Source: Vermamoeba vermiformis (lineage: Eukaryota > Tubulinea > Echinamoebida). From it: a stretch of DNA of 64,000 bases. Position 1 is the first letter of the stretch. Each line of letters begins with the position of its first letter. Where the stretch lies: the NCBI GenBank assembly GCA_045837725.1, contig JBEWZL010000013.1, positions 124,001-188,000 on the forward strand, written 5' to 3'. Shown here one piece after another: positions 35,329 through 47,996 of the stretch. Both the position numbers and the translations under genes were made by a program. Under the pieces are notes generated by a model. That model had not been told where the DNA came from. It saw nothing but the letters and a program-made list of their open reading frames with translations, and ran no database searches.

Positions 35329-36213
35329 CTAAATATTGTACGGGTTGCACCTCTTTTTCTCCGCAGCCAGGGCCTTTACATCACACGGGCAATGCTCAAA
35401 AAGCACTGTGTTTTCACCACGTGTGGCGGCAGCGGAGATTCCCTCGGGCATTGCAAACACAAAAGAACGGCCGTCGGGCAAAGATAGCGCGAGATCAATA
35501 GGTCTGGTGGATTGCACGGTGTTCTGCGCGTCTTTGAAGTGACCTTGCAGCGTGCATTCAGTGCCTTCAATTTTGTTGTGCCACTGATAGTCGTGTTGGT
35601 CGTAGGGCTCGGACATCGATTCGAAGCTCATAGCACCAAGCTGAAGCTTGAATTGATCATTGTATGATGCAGTTTTGAATGAGCCTAAAATTGTAATGAG
35701 TGTATATTTTTAAAGGCGGATCTTAAGATTGCAATTATACCTGTTAGACTCAATGGCACCAGAGATGCTTTCTTGACATCAAACGAAGGAATGGTGAGTA
35801 TCTCGACCGAATGCGATTTATCGTCAATCGTCAAGAAGTAATGGGCCGGCGTTGTCGAGCAGTGATCGAACAATTGTCCGCGAAGCTGGATGTCGATTGT
35901 AGGATCAACACCTGTCAAAAATGTGTTAATTATTGTTTGTGAATTGTTATGGGGCGAGCTTACTTCCTAAAGCCTGGTTGATAGTAAACAAATCGATTTG
36001 TAATTGGATGCATCCGCTCTTTTCGGTAAAAGCGAGAATGTTGGTTCCATGCGGCATCGATAGGGCACTTGCTACCGCATGCCACGGTCTTGAAGCGTGT
36101 GTTTCATTGTAAGAGGGGCTAGTGCGATCGGCACATGGATCTCGTGAGGTGCACAAACAGTTGTGCCACGTGCAACAAAGGGATATGACTGCAAGTAGTA
36201 TAATTGTACGCAT
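35329..36213 (-). CDS. Unrecognised secreted protein
   Basis: 258 residues in three exons: 36213-35964, 35911-35741 and 35684-35329. The signal peptide MRTIILLAVISLCCTWHNCL decides the start. The mature part has about seven cysteines, one NET glycosylation site and an alternation of short hydrophobic strands (HYFLTIDDKSHSVEILTIPS, RPIDLALSLPDGRSFVFAMP) that suggests a beta-sandwich. It lacks a transmembrane segment and GPI tail. I do not recognise a family and do not assign a function. Confidence 0.75.
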
Positions 36214-36551
36214 AATGTGAATTTGTGAGCTGTCGTGCTCTTGGGAATGAAAAATAGACAAAAGCGATTTCGGATCGACAGTAAATTTAAATCAGCAGAT
36301 AATTTTCAATTGGGAAAGTAAACCAGTAAAATACAAAGAAATTCTTCTTGGTTAGGTATTATATATGAAACGAATAATATTAACGTGAAACTTTTTCGAT
36401 GATAATTCTCCTTCGTACCTTTGATAGAATTGACATTGAATACGACATTGATGGCATTGCTTCTTTAGGAATCTATTATTAGAAGTATATCAAAACGATC
36501 AATCTACCTTCACACGAAATAAATATTTACTGTATATCAAGTTTCATTGAC
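36214..36551. other. Spacer between tandem minus-strand genes
   Basis: 338 bp between the HMG-CoA lyase 3' end and the secreted-protein start. It should hold the latter's promoter. Nothing distinct is seen. Confidence 0.4.
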
Positions 36552-37872
36552 CTATTTTGAGCTCTTTTCGTTCTTGCGCGTGATGGCCAATCCAACCTTT
36601 GAGCGCGTGTCTTTGTTGAGAGTGCGCGAGATCATATTGCCCACTTCAATCAGCCTGTCCAAATTGACACCTGTTTCAATGCCCATTCCATTGAGCATGT
36701 ACACGACTTCCTCGGTAGCCACGTTGCCCGACGCACCCTTTGCCAAATTTAGCAACGGCAACATAAAGCACATGAATATCAAAGCGGCCTTACCTTCGCG
36801 TAAGGGCAGCCACCCAATCCAGCGACAGAGCTATCAACAACACTCACGCCCATTTGCAAGGCAGTGACAATGTTAGCAAGTGCTTGGCCATAGGTGTCGT
36901 GGAAGTGCACGGCCAATTGTTGCACCGGCACGTGCTTTTGTACTTCATTTAACATGGCGACGGTGCTGCCTGCATCGAACATTAGCCCAAATCTACTCTG
37001 TTTGTATTATCATCACAACATACCAGGAGTTCCAGTGCCGATAGTGTCACCGAGTGAAATTTCATAACAGCCCATATCGAGCAGTTTTTTAGCGACACGT
37101 GCAACGGCCTCAGGTGCAATCTTGCCTTCATAAGGACAACCTAACACGCACGAGACATATCCGCGAACTTTGACGTTTTGTGCCTTAGCTGCTTGCATCA
37201 CTTCTTCAAATCTTTTCAAGCTCTCCTCGATGGAGCAGTTAATGTTCTTTTGACTGAATGATTCACTAGCAGCTCCAAATATGGCAACTTCATTGGCACC
37301 GGCCTCTACTGCAGCCTGGAATCCCTTCAAGTTGGGCGCGAGTACTGGATAAGACACGCCAGGCAATTTTTTGATGGACTTCAAAACGTCACTGCTGTCG
37401 GCCATCTAAGGCAAAAATTAGCCCTAGGATGGTAGTTATTGATAATTGTTACGTACTTGAGGCACCCATTTGGGCGAAACAAAAGCTCCGGCTTCAATAA
37501 CTTTAAGTCCGCTTTCTCCGAGTTTGTTGATCAGATCGACTTTGACATTTAAAGGAATAATTTCTTTCTCATTTTGGAGACCGTCTCTAGGGCCTACTTC
37601 GACGATTTTAACTGACTTGGGAAGATTGGAACCAAAAGAAAATGGTGCTTGCATTTTTGCCGATTGCTGAAACAACCAATAATAATTAGTAAAAATATTT
37701 TGACTATTATAATTGCACAAACAACATCTATTTTCGTCATTATTAATTTATTTAATTATTTTTGAAATTAATTTGTAATTTTACTTACAGCAAACGTTCT
37801 TTTAGCTACTTTCGCAGGAGTCTTCAAAGTTCTAAAGCCAAGAAAAACTGTTCGAACTGTATTACCGAACAT
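36552..37872 (-). CDS. HMGCL: Hydroxymethylglutaryl-CoA lyase, mitochondrial
   Basis: 345 residues in five exons: 37872-37789, 37666-37457, 37405-37024, 36969-36794 and 36737-36552. It cleaves HMG-CoA to acetyl-CoA and acetoacetate, the last step of leucine breakdown. Exon 1 encodes a basic, hydroxylated, acid-free leader ([20 protein letters not shown]) that fits a mitochondrial presequence. The DRE-TIM barrel signatures are complete: [71 protein letters not shown] and the loop [19 protein letters not shown] with the catalytic cysteine. Length matches the family once the presequence is counted. The protein ends KSSK, so no peroxisomal SKL is present. Confidence 0.96.
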
Positions 37873-38092
37873 AATTTAATGTGTTACAATGAGTTGTGTA
37901 GATCACGAAGGACCTTCTGGATTCGAATGAAAACTAGAACATTCCAAACTTCGACGAAGAGACACCGCGGGACGGAGTTTTTTTCTAACAACTTAATTAC
38001 ACGTCTTAATATTATTTAGCGTAAGATGCGTTCGCGTTGTAAGTTGTGTTTATTGTTGATTGGATCAACCAATGTACAGTGCTTAATCGATC

Positions 38093-38811
38093 TTTCTGAT
38101 CAATAAATAAATGTTATTATCGAGCTCAATGCCTTGCAAGTTCCTTTGATCTCCTTTCAGCAACATTAACAAGCCTCCAAATGAAGCAAAGACGGAACTA
38201 AGCCATAAAACAATTGTCAGATCTCGTGTACGAATAAATATGCAAATACTAGGACTTACATTTTCATATTAGTGCCTTCCTTAATTTTAAACACCTTGCC
38301 GTACATAGCATATTCATATTTGTCCAACAGCGAAGGAGCGCCATCTGCGGGCTGTGTAGTTGAACCATCCAAATTTAAGCTCTTAGACAAAGCCATAGTA
38401 AACTAGTATTATCATAAAATTAATATAATTGCCACGAATTATTTAGCTATTCCATTCTGCGATCCGCCCGATCCCAATTTATGATCCTGTTTCCAAACGC
38501 GTAAATCAGCTTACCTTTTGGTTTAATCTGAGTTTATATATTTCGCTGTTAATATCCAATTGTAACTCCATTTCGAAGTTGTCGCTGGTGCAATCCAAAC
38601 GAGAAACTATTAAAAAATTATTATTATCCTTCTAAAAAATCCTATAAATTATGCAATACGATTTCATCGTTATACAATCAACCGTAAGTAATATTTGTAA
38701 ATTATTGGGTGCAAATGAAGCGTTTTCTGTTAATCTACCTCGATCGAAGAAAGTGCCGTCTTTGTTAATGGCTTTAACTTCAAAATAATCTTCAAATAAG
38801 ATGGAACTCAT
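38093..38811 (-). CDS. POLR2H: RNA polymerase subunit RPB8 (shared by Pol I, II, III)
   Basis: 137 residues in four exons: 38811-38739, 38606-38515, 38403-38260 and 38197-38093. Matches along the whole length: MSSILFEDYFEVKAINKDG, VSRLDCTSDNFEMELQLDIN, DKYEYAMYGKVFKIKEGTN, SVFASFGGLLMLLKGDQRNL and ELDNNIYLLIRKID. This is the OB-like beta-barrel common subunit. It is slightly shorter than the human protein (150), mainly in the loop before the DKYEYAMYGK strand. It lies divergently from the F-box membrane protein gene. Confidence 0.95.
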
Positions 38812-39229
38812 TATGGCTAAGGCTCTTAAGTGGTGTTACAACGACAAAATTGCTAACAAATAGTCCGCGACAAGTTTCGTCTTTTTCTCCTTTCACGCCG
38901 TCCAAAAAACCACGCAACCCACTAATGGACCAAAAATATCTGATAATCGATTCGCCCTATCGGAATATTTTTGAAATTGAGTTGTGGAGTAAGCGCAATA
39001 ATTTCTGATCGTGAATTAGATTTGGAAGATCACTCCACACCAAGGCACTATCGAAAAGAATATACTAAAAAACGCATGAATGCAAAGCAAATGAGCCTCG
39101 CTGTCAAAGATCAATTTGAATTCTCATAGAGAATTGGCATATTTCTCAAACCTGGCCTACTTTCAATCAGCAGTAACGTGGCCCTAGAATGTTCTTCACA
39201 ATTGATTCCATCTAAAGCTGTCATACACA
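38812..39229. other. Divergent intergenic region (RPB8 / F-box membrane protein)
   Basis: 418 bp with both promoters. No clear TATA box, repeat or RNA gene seen. Confidence 0.4.
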
Positions 39230-40203
39230 ATGGAGTCATCTCCGAATATTCAAGATGTACTGCCTTCTGAGCTGCTCGTCCTCTGCTTCAGCTTCTTAGG
39301 AGCTCAAGATCTATGTAAAGCCTCATTAGTTTGCAAACGATGGCATAGGTAATATTGATTTAATCAATTATCATTTTGAAAACGAAGGAGCGAGCTAATT
39401 TTTGACGTAGTGCTGGACAATACGATCCCTTATGGAAAAGATTTGCAATGCGGACATGGATCAAGTCAAAAGAACTTTGCAATATTATCAGTGAATCAAC
39501 TTGTCAAAGTTGGAAATTAATTTGCCAAAAATTAACCAAGGAGAAAATAAAGAGTAAGTTTCAATCAAAAATTGATTTCAGATCCGCTGGATCCCATTAA
39601 TTTTGGTTCTTGCTAACACTCCATTGTGTAGAGAAAGAAGAGACGCTTGAGACAAGATTCAAAATTACCATCCGCGATACAATTATGAGCCAAATTCGAT
39701 TTATTGCTAGTTTGAGCGCAGTCCTCTTCATTGCCATTCTCGCGCTCTATTTTGCCATTCATTATCGTAATTACACTTACGAGCAATTCGTCAAGTCATA
39801 TAGCCAAATGTGGACCACGAAATGTATAGATTATTCATATGACATCCGGAAGTGCTCTCAAGTGCTCTGCTTGTTCGAACAAACTATCGTGCTCATGGTA
39901 TGGGCTACCGTGTGCGTCCTGCAGCCTATAATATTTCAACTGCTATTCATGTTTGACGAAGCGTGTTGTCGATTGTACCTCGTTACCTTTGGCTGGCTCG
40001 CACCTCCCTCGTTGCTCAAGGACTTGGACACGAGCAGAATGGCGCGTGTGATACTTGGATCCAATGCCATCATGGCCGTTGTCATTATAACTGCGCTAGT
40101 CTATTCAATCAAGTCGGTCATTCAGTACTACTACACCAAGAGCAAAATCAAGCGGAGATTCTTTCAAAAGCTAAGAAGAGGCTTTTCTCAAGGCATATTC
40201 TAA
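39230..40203 (+). CDS. F-box protein with C-terminal membrane segments
   Basis: About 280 residues in three exons: 39230-39348, 39411-39553 and 39632-40203. The N-terminus is a clear F-box (VLPSELLVLCFSFLGAQDLC, KASLVCKRWHR), followed by the usual post-F-box helix (QYDPLWKRFAMRTWIKSKEL). The rest holds three hydrophobic segments: FIASLSAVLFIAILALYFAI, the QTIVLMVWATVCVLQPIIFQ region, and GSNAIMAVVIITALVYSIKS. A basic tail follows (KSKIKRRFFQKLRRGFSQ). It should anchor an SCF complex in a membrane. No known substrate-binding repeat is present, so the membrane part may itself choose the client. The family is not recognised beyond the F-box. Confidence 0.8.
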
Positions 40204-40524
40204 ATCTAAAACAATACGATTATAATTAATGAGTAATAAACTGTACTTTTAATTTAATCGCTAAGATCTGCATCTTGCGCAAGCAACCCGAAGTAACAGA
40301 CGTGCAACAAGGAGGTTTGTAGATGTATTTTTTACACCTTTGTAGTGTAGTTGAGCTGGTGTGCCATAAAGACTGTACAAAACCCGAATTCGGCTGTTTA
40401 TCAGATTTTTCGCAGTTTTCCAGCCCACGTGCCGCAAGTCTCTATCCAAAAAGCGTTCCATTTCAGTTATTTTCATTCTTAACACTACCCGTTGACCACA
40501 AAACAAAACCACTTTCGTACAAAA
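40204..40524. other. Spacer between tandem plus-strand genes
   Basis: 321 bp upstream of MBF1. The end close to the ATG includes a run of A/C-rich leader. No gene supported. Confidence 0.4.
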
Positions 40525-41275
40525 ATGAGCTATCAAGACTGGGAACCCTCTGTCATCCGAGCCAAGCCTCAATCTAAGTCACAACAGGTCAAGCAGGCCC
40601 AAAAGCTTGGTCAAGTCGAAACTGTAATGAAATGTAAGTAGCAACTCATTTTGAATATTAGCGCACGTTGTAGCACTAGCTAGAAGGCTAGATTTGATAT
40701 TCTGAACTCATTCCTCATCCTTGCTTTTTAGACAATGCCGGCAAGAACCAACAAAAGCCTAGCAATATTAACGCTAAGAAGATTGAAGAGAACGAAGACG
40801 AAATTGAAAGTAAGTAAATTCAATGAAATGGAAATATTTCTGAATGCGTGACGTGGAGCTGAGCTGTAATTTAAGCAAATTTCTCTCGACTCTCCGACTG
40901 CCTCCAAATTATTAACTATATAATTTTAAAATTATTTACAAATTTTTGACGCATTTTTACGAAGCCCCGCTAGATTTTGAAAAGATGAATAACAAAAAAT
41001 TGTTTTTTAGTCAAGAAAGTCAATCTCTCCCTCTCTCAACGCCTCCAACAAGCCAGACAAGCCAAGGGCTGGACTCAAAAGGAACTAGCAGTGGTAAGCT
41101 TCATGAACACGAATATGACCGTTGCAACTCGTTCACTAACGTGACTCGCGCTTAGCAAATCCAAGAGAAGCCTCAAGTCGTTCAATCCTACGAAGCTGGT
41201 ACCGCTACTCCAAACCAATCTATCATTTCTAAGATGGAGAAGGCATTGGGCGTTAAATTGAGAGGCAAGCAATAA
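40525..41275 (+). CDS. MBF1: Multiprotein bridging factor 1
   Basis: 129 residues in four exons: 40525-40633, 40732-40809, 41011-41093 and 41156-41275. The N-terminal MBF1 domain starts [15 protein letters not shown]. The Cro/C1-type helix-turn-helix follows: [40 protein letters not shown], then [22 protein letters not shown]1 bridges TBP and bZIP activators and also senses collided ribosomes to prevent frameshifting. It is shorter than the human EDF1 (148), mostly in the linker. The intron at 40810-41010 is longer than usual here. Confidence 0.96.
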
Positions 41276-41528
41276 GCGCCCTGCTCAGCGGATGCATCCG
41301 AGTTTGGGAATGAACGATAACTACTCGGACCTTCAACTATGCCGTTCTTCTTTATTATACCAACGAACTATTATCAATACATTAAGACAACTATAGCAAA
41401 ATATAGAATGTACGCATAGCAATGTTGTAAATAAATTGTAAATCGTTTTTGTACAAAACAATAATTGACTTGCTTCCTAGATTTAATTGAATTTTTTATT
41501 ACAGTTGTAGTATGTGCATCCCTACAGT
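41276..41528. other. Convergent spacer
   Basis: 253 bp between MBF1 and TMCO1 3' ends, with AATAAA-like sequence on both strands (for example AATAAATTGTAAATCG near 41428). Confidence 0.4.
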
Positions 41529-42293
41529 TTATTTTTGATCGGGAGGAGCGAAGAAAGAGGCACCACTCAGGCCCTTGGGAGGCGTGGTACCGAACAACTT
41601 TTGCAAGTTGGGACGAATAGACATCGAAGCCAGAATGTAAATGAACACCATAGAGCTGTCGGTGTAGTCGGAGCCTAAGTGGTCATATCAATATTGCAGC
41701 TCTAATTAGTTAACTAAGCGCGTGTACGTACCAGGAACACCACGGTGCGAAATGCCTTGAATGATTGACAAGGGCTCGAAAGGCAGCTTAGCAACGGCAC
41801 GTCCATCAAAGCTGCTCGTGCGTTAGACCAATGGGTGGTGATATTGTATGAATAGAACTTACTAGGAGTTCAGGGCAGAGATGAAGGCGAAAGTGAATCC
41901 AATGAAAATGAAGAAATCGGACTTCATCTTCACCATCGTCAAATCTTTGCTAGCGTTGCGCAACTCTGCGTCTACAGTCTTAACTTTCTTGTTTTCTTTG
42001 GCACCGCCTTGCGTCTTCTCTTTCTGCTTTTCCACTGCGTTTATCGATTAATTACAAATAATATTACGAAAATGGTAGAAAAATAGAGAAAAATCAACTT
42101 ACATTTTTTAGTTAACTTGTCGATAGTGGCCTTTAATCTTTTGTAATTTTGAGTTCGATAAATCAACACGTAAGCCATGCCTGGATCATGTTAATAAAAT
42201 ATTGCATACGTCACTAATTCAAGTACCTTCGGCAATGAGCGAGCTGACAAATGATGCCAACAGCACTAAAAATAAATCTTGCAAGTCTATCAT
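41529..42293 (-). CDS. TMCO1: TMCO1 / CLAC-type ER membrane protein
   Basis: 180 residues in five exons: 42293-42227, 42180-42103, 42034-41863, 41811-41732 and 41674-41529. It follows TMCO1 throughout: first helix DLFLVLLASFVSSLIAEGMA, then YVLIYRTQNYKRLKATIDKL, a cytosolic coiled coil rich in lysine, DLTMVKMKSDFFIFIGFTFA, FDGRAVAKLPFEPLSIIQGI, SHRGVPGSDYTDSSMVFIYI and LASMSIRPNLQKLFG. The family is an Oxa1/GET1/EMC3 relative, part of the GEL insertase complex at the translocon, also reported as a Ca2+ load-activated channel. It is divergent from the large ANK-BTB gene at 120 bp. Confidence 0.96.
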
Positions 42294-42413
42294 TGTCCTT
42301 CGGTCCTGTAGTCGCTTCGGACTGGTCAAAAAGTTCGTTTTTTTGGTTTGACACGCTTTGACCGTCCAGGTCTTTCTTTATTAAACTTTGTAATGGTGCA
42401 CATATAATATCAA
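42294..42413. promoter_or_regulatory. Divergent promoter region (TMCO1 / ANK-BTB gene)
   Basis: 120 bp between start codons, nearly the same spacing as the ATG5 divergent promoter at 49294-49414. Confidence 0.5.
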
Positions 42414-45400
42414 ATGTCTCTACTCGAGTTCGTGGAACGCGGAGACGTCGACAACGTGCGTAAGCTCTTGGAGTCGCGATCCTTTGCGAATGTGGATCAG
42501 ACCAACGCAGATGGAGAGACAGTCCTCATGATAGCAGCTCAAAAAGGATTTGCAGAAATAGTTAAATTATTGCTTGCTCATGGCGCTAATTCCACGCTGA
42601 CCACGCCGGTAAGAAAAGCTGATCCACAAATATTATTTCGCGCTCAAATTTTATATTTCCTTGTTCTTATAGGAGCTTATAATTAATATTATCGTGTTTA
42701 AATCAATTTAATAATTGATAAGACCTTCATTTGAAATGGCGACTGAATCTGTCTCATTATTAGGAAGCCGAGGTTAATGCGCTCCACTTTGCATGCGAAG
42801 AGGGTCACGAAGAGGTCGTAGATATATTAACACGCTTACCAGACGAAGGAGGTGCAGGTAATTTACGTTCAAAACCATAAATTTTTAAGATCTTGACCGG
42901 ACTCGATTTTATGACCTTCAATAGCCTTTTTGGACGATAATATCAGACATCAATTATTATTAATAACATTTTGTCTTTCGTACTTGCTTAGTTCGCCAAA
43001 AGAATACGGAGATATCTCGTAATTGCTAAATCGGAGTAATCTAATCTGTATTATTGCAGGAATGGATGTTAATGCTACTACGAGCTATGAATGGACTCCT
43101 GCACACAGTGCTGCAGCACACGGTCAATATAAAAGCTTAGAGATTCTATTAACACGAGGAGCAAGGTACTTAATATTTTAGATCCCTTTACCTCGCCCCT
43201 CTATTGGACCGTTATTAGCGTCAATATATCATTATTAATTCTGTTAAATAATACCTCCAACTTGCATCCGTTAATTTATCGATTTAGACCGGATCACGAA
43301 GACAAAGCTAAACGAACACCGTTAAATTATGCAGCGAAGCACGGTCATACTGAAGCAGTAAAGCGTCTTATTCAAGCAGGTGCGCGAGTCAATCACCAAG
43401 ATGCGCTGCTTCAAACACCATTACACAAGGCCGCATCTGTCGGTTCGCTTGATACAATCAAAGTGCTCGTTGCTGCTGATGCAGATATCAATTTAGTCGA
43501 CAAAGATGAGTGTACAGGTATGTTAAACTGTATGATTCACTACGCCAAATTTCGAATAATCCAATTTTCCAAGCGTTTGATCTCGCTGACTCGTTGAGTC
43601 ACGCGTCAACAGCCTTGTATTTGTGGCTTCAAGGAACACAAACCAAGTCTATAAAAGGTGCAGGTAAGCAACTGACAAAAGCAGTTATTGTATTCCAAAG
43701 AAATCACCGAGTTATTTACCCGGATCTATTTAGGAATGGCAAGTTACAAATGGTCCAGACCACTTATGGTTGGCAGTAAGTCACAACATTGGATTTTAAC
43801 GGCACTATCTTGATCAAATTCTAATCTTTACATCGTTTTTAGGCCCTTCACCTCGTTACGACGCAGCTTTGTGTGCTTGTGGATCAAACATTTTATTGTA
43901 TGGAGGCTACGGAACATCTTCTTATAATAGAAACACTTCAATGGATCGTCGCGACCTTGCTGATATGTATATTCTCGATACAAGTAAGTTACATGCTCAA
44001 CTTACAATTTAAATCCTTTGGGCGCCAAATCCGCGGCTTAATGACGAACTTATTCTTTTTAGAAAAAATCAGCAGCGGACATTGTTTAAGAATTCACGAG
44101 CGATCAAAAGCTGTCAAAGGATTAAGCAAAACAAAGAAATCAAAATTATTGAGAGTTGAAGATGACGGCTATACGGTTGTATATATTCCTACTGAAGCTA
44201 ATTGCCCCGTTGGCGTAAGTACTCATTAATACTATCATTAGTACCAAATAAATATGCTAATAATTTACAGACCGTTCTTGGCGACGGAGTTTTCAAGCTC
44301 GAGGAAGGAGTGACTTGCGCGTACTTTGAAGTAACAATAGTCGATGCTGGACTCAAAGGGTAGTTAAAATATTAATATAGTTGGCAGTGTTCATCTATCT
44401 AACGTTGCGATTGCAGTTATATTGGCGTTGGTTTTGTAGACGAACATTACAAATTTGACCGCCAACCCGGCTGGGATCCAGAGTATGTAATATTTTTAAA
44501 TGAGTAATCAATGCTTATACTTGCATTTAGATCATATGGTTATCATGGTGACGATGGACAAGTAAGAAAATTAGATAGAATTAATGTTTCGAGTGATTTG
44601 ACACGCGTGTTAGGTGTATCATAGTGAAGGCGCAGGCTGTCCTTGGGGCCCTCTTTATACAACCGTATGTAATAGATGTGCATATGGGTCTCGAGCATAG
44701 TATTAATAAGCGATCTAGGGCGATATTGTCGGTTGTGGTGTTAACTTTTTGACCGGTGAAGTGTTCTTCACGAAAAACGGTCAATTCTTAGGCGTCTGCT
44801 TTAAAGGTACGAATTATTCTATAAATGCTATATATACTCACTAATGGTATTATAGGCGCGAAGGATTTAGAGTTGATTCCTGCTGTTGGAATGCACAGCC
44901 CTGGTGAAAAAGTTTACCTCAATTTTGGTCAAAAACCATTTGCATTCTCATTCGAGACAGGTATATTATCTTAATAGTATTATTACGGACATTAAACTCA
45001 CTACTTTTGTTCAGAAATCTACACTTGGCGTCGAATTAACTCAGTGGGCATTCCAATGCGAGCACCGCAATTGGTGCCATTGAGCGACCACGAAGCTTTG
45101 TTGCTCGAATGTGGCCCGTTCACTTCTGAAGTATACAAACTCGACTTGCGTAAGAACACTCATTATATGGCTGCTAAGTTTGTACTAACATTTTACAAGA
45201 AAAATTATGTTGGGACAAGATCGCGGTCACGGGCATTCATCCTGCTTATTTGGAAGCCTCATTGCATAAGATAGGTACGTACTATAGTTAGTATAATGGC
45301 TTTCAAGTTAACGATTTGTATTTAGATGACAGAATTTACGTCATTGCTCCCGATAGACTGTACTACTTGGATCTGAATCAGTATCAATGGCACCAGATAG

Positions 45401-47725
45401 TCGGCTTACCTAACGCTCCTAGCCCTCGGTATGCGTTATTTAATACACTAGGTCTCAGTGTTACTAATGGAGAATCATTAGCGTCAAGTTCTCAAGTTGC
45501 GTGATTGGCAAGCGGATCTATGTTTGGGGCGGTGAGAAAGAACAGCCGCAAGTGTTCAATCGAAAGACAACACCGATCGTATTGACAGACTACTTTTATT
45601 TCGACACTGGTTCGTACTATTATATCACGATCCTATTGAGCTTAATTGAACTTTTGCTCGTGCAGAGAAATCAGAGTGGGTTGAAGTCGTTGTTGAAGGT
45701 CAAAACTTGGCCACGCACAGTTTGTACTCGATTCAAACGATCAACAACAAGGCACTCGTGTTTGGAGGCTGGGGTATGGAAATGACGTCACAACACATAA
45801 CAATTAATATTAATTGCTTATATGTCGTATTGTAGACGGCAACAAGCAGCACAATGAAGTTTGGATGCTCGAGCCGATCAACTCCGAAGGCACGAGACTG
45901 CGGTGGTTCAAGCCACACATCACTGGCACAGTACGTAAAACAACTCTTCATGCGATTTAGTTCCTAACTTGGCGTAGATTCCTCGGCCGAGAAACAATCA
46001 TGCAGCTGGTGTAGTCGGCAATAAGATCTTTTATTGCGGTGGCTGGGGTGGAAAAACATTCTTGTTTGACATTGACGTGCTCGATCTAGGTACGTAGAGC
46101 AGTATGTTGACAGCATTGGACCTCACTGACACGTTACACTAGACACGCAAGCTGTCAAGGACAATCGATCGCTCGAGTACTGCTTCAATAATTCTACTTT
46201 GTGGGATATTGAAGTGCTCGTGGGAGGAAGAAAAATATTCGCAAACAAAGCGGTGTTGAGTGCTCGGTCGTCTGTTTTCCGAGAACTTTTGGACCCTCAA
46301 TTAGCACAAAAAGTCAAAGCGGAACAATTGAATGCCAATAATACCAATACAAATAAGAACGGTCCATTGCACTTTGACAACGTCAACTTGCGGTGGTTTT
46401 CACTGAACAATTCCTCGGAGGTCATGCGATCAGCCAAGGACTTCTTGAAGCTCACTGACAATGGCTTCGTGTTGGAAATTTCAGATTTTAGTTACGAGGT
46501 CATTTACTCACTGGTAGGCAACAATCAATAGGGTGTTATGACGTCACTTATATTAATCACTATTGCAGTTGTACTTCATGTACGCCGATCGACTGGACGT
46601 GTCTCGCCTAGACAACCGTGAGCGGTACTTGAACACCGTTAAAGCTGCACATTTGTTCGCGCCAGAACTGGCCCAAAAGATCTCTGAAGAGTTGATCTTG
46701 ACGCGCACGACTGAAGGCAGCTCAATGTTCAAAGACACCGCGATCTACTTCAATTGGGACGTGTTTGCTGATGTCACATTCAGCGTTGAGGTATGACACT
46801 TGACACGTGTCAAATATAGACATCTCTGACACGAGTTCATTTAGGGCCGACCAATCAAAGCGCACAAAGCGATTGTTTGTTCGCGAAGTCCGTTCTTCAG
46901 AGCTCTTTGCATGGGTGGTTTATCTGAAAGCAGACAAGTACGTGAGATATTAATCAACATTACCAAATAAGGCTAAACCTAACTATTTTTTTGCAGAACG
47001 AAATTCCGCTAATGAACATTTCGTACGACGTGTTCAGCATTCTTTTGCAATGTTTGTACGGCGCAGAATTGAACTACGAACAGATCTCAGAGGAGCATTC
47101 GATCATGGACGTCCTTGAGGCCGCGTGTCAATATCAAATCGACAATTTGGTGCGAGACTTGGAGGATATTATTGGCACCAACTTGACGCAGGAGAATGTT
47201 TTATCAATTTTATTGGAGGCTGACAGACACCAAGCCAATCGATTGAAAAAGTATTGTTTGGACGTTATTGCCTCGGACGAAGAAAGTATCGTGAACAGCG
47301 AAGAATACTTGCAAAACAAACAAATGTTCGATTCCATATTAGGAAATTTCTTCGAAGAAGAAAAACAAAACCGCGAACAAAAGAAGCGCGAAGAAGAATG
47401 GACCAAACAAGAAGAACAAATGGTGCAAGAGCAAGGAGACGATGAAGAAATGATTGAGAATGACGACGGAGAATTTAATTTGCCCGAGGGCCTTGCAAAT
47501 ATCTTAGGCGCGCAGGGCCTGCAAATGTTACAAGCTTATTTGAACGGCCAATTGAATCAAGGTGACGTCGACATTGATATTGGCGATGAAGATCCGAATG
47601 ACCCGAATGCCGAACATCACCACGATGAAGATAATATGGACGAGGACGATGATGACGATCAGCCACCGCCACCGCAGCACAATAATTTGCCACCGCCTGG
47701 TGCTGCTAAATGTAACATGCAATAA
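42414..47725 (+). CDS. Ankyrin-SPRY-kelch-BTB-BTB adaptor protein
   Basis: About 1,250 residues in roughly 20 exons, all in phase where checked. Order: ankyrin repeats ([79 protein letters not shown]); a first kelch-like blade ([25 protein letters not shown]); a SPRY domain ([40 protein letters not shown]); more kelch blades ([44 protein letters not shown]); BTB 1 ([20 protein letters not shown]) and BTB 2 ([20 protein letters not shown]). Then comes a charged coiled coil and an Asp/Pro-rich tail. The SPRY sits inside the propeller between blades. BTB domains suggest a cullin-3 receptor role. The stop overlaps an AATAAA signal. Confidence 0.87.
46801..46812. repeat. Intronic palindrome TGACACGTGTCA
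   Basis: Exact copy in an intron of the ANK-SPRY-kelch-BTB gene, just after the donor that follows TFSVE. A degenerate TGACACGAGTTCA lies about 20 bases downstream in the same intron. Confidence 0.8.
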
Positions 47726-47996
47726 ACAAGTGTTTAACAAGCAACACATCTGTCCCACGAATAAAATTGATAAAAATAGTGCTTTTTCAATGAATCATTG
47801 AATGTAATGTTTAATGTAAAGAAGAATCGGAAGAGACAAACATAACTCTTTTAACTTGCGATGAATGCATTTAGCTGGCAAGTAAATTCATTAGTAAATT
47901 TCGAAATAATTGATTACAAAAGGTAAAGAAGTTTATTTTACATCGATAAAGGAATAGAAGGATTTCACGAAGTACATCCGGCCATTTAGATCCGAC
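47726..47996. other. Convergent spacer
   Basis: 271 bp between the ANK-BTB gene and ATG5. AT-rich, no feature seen. Confidence 0.4.
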
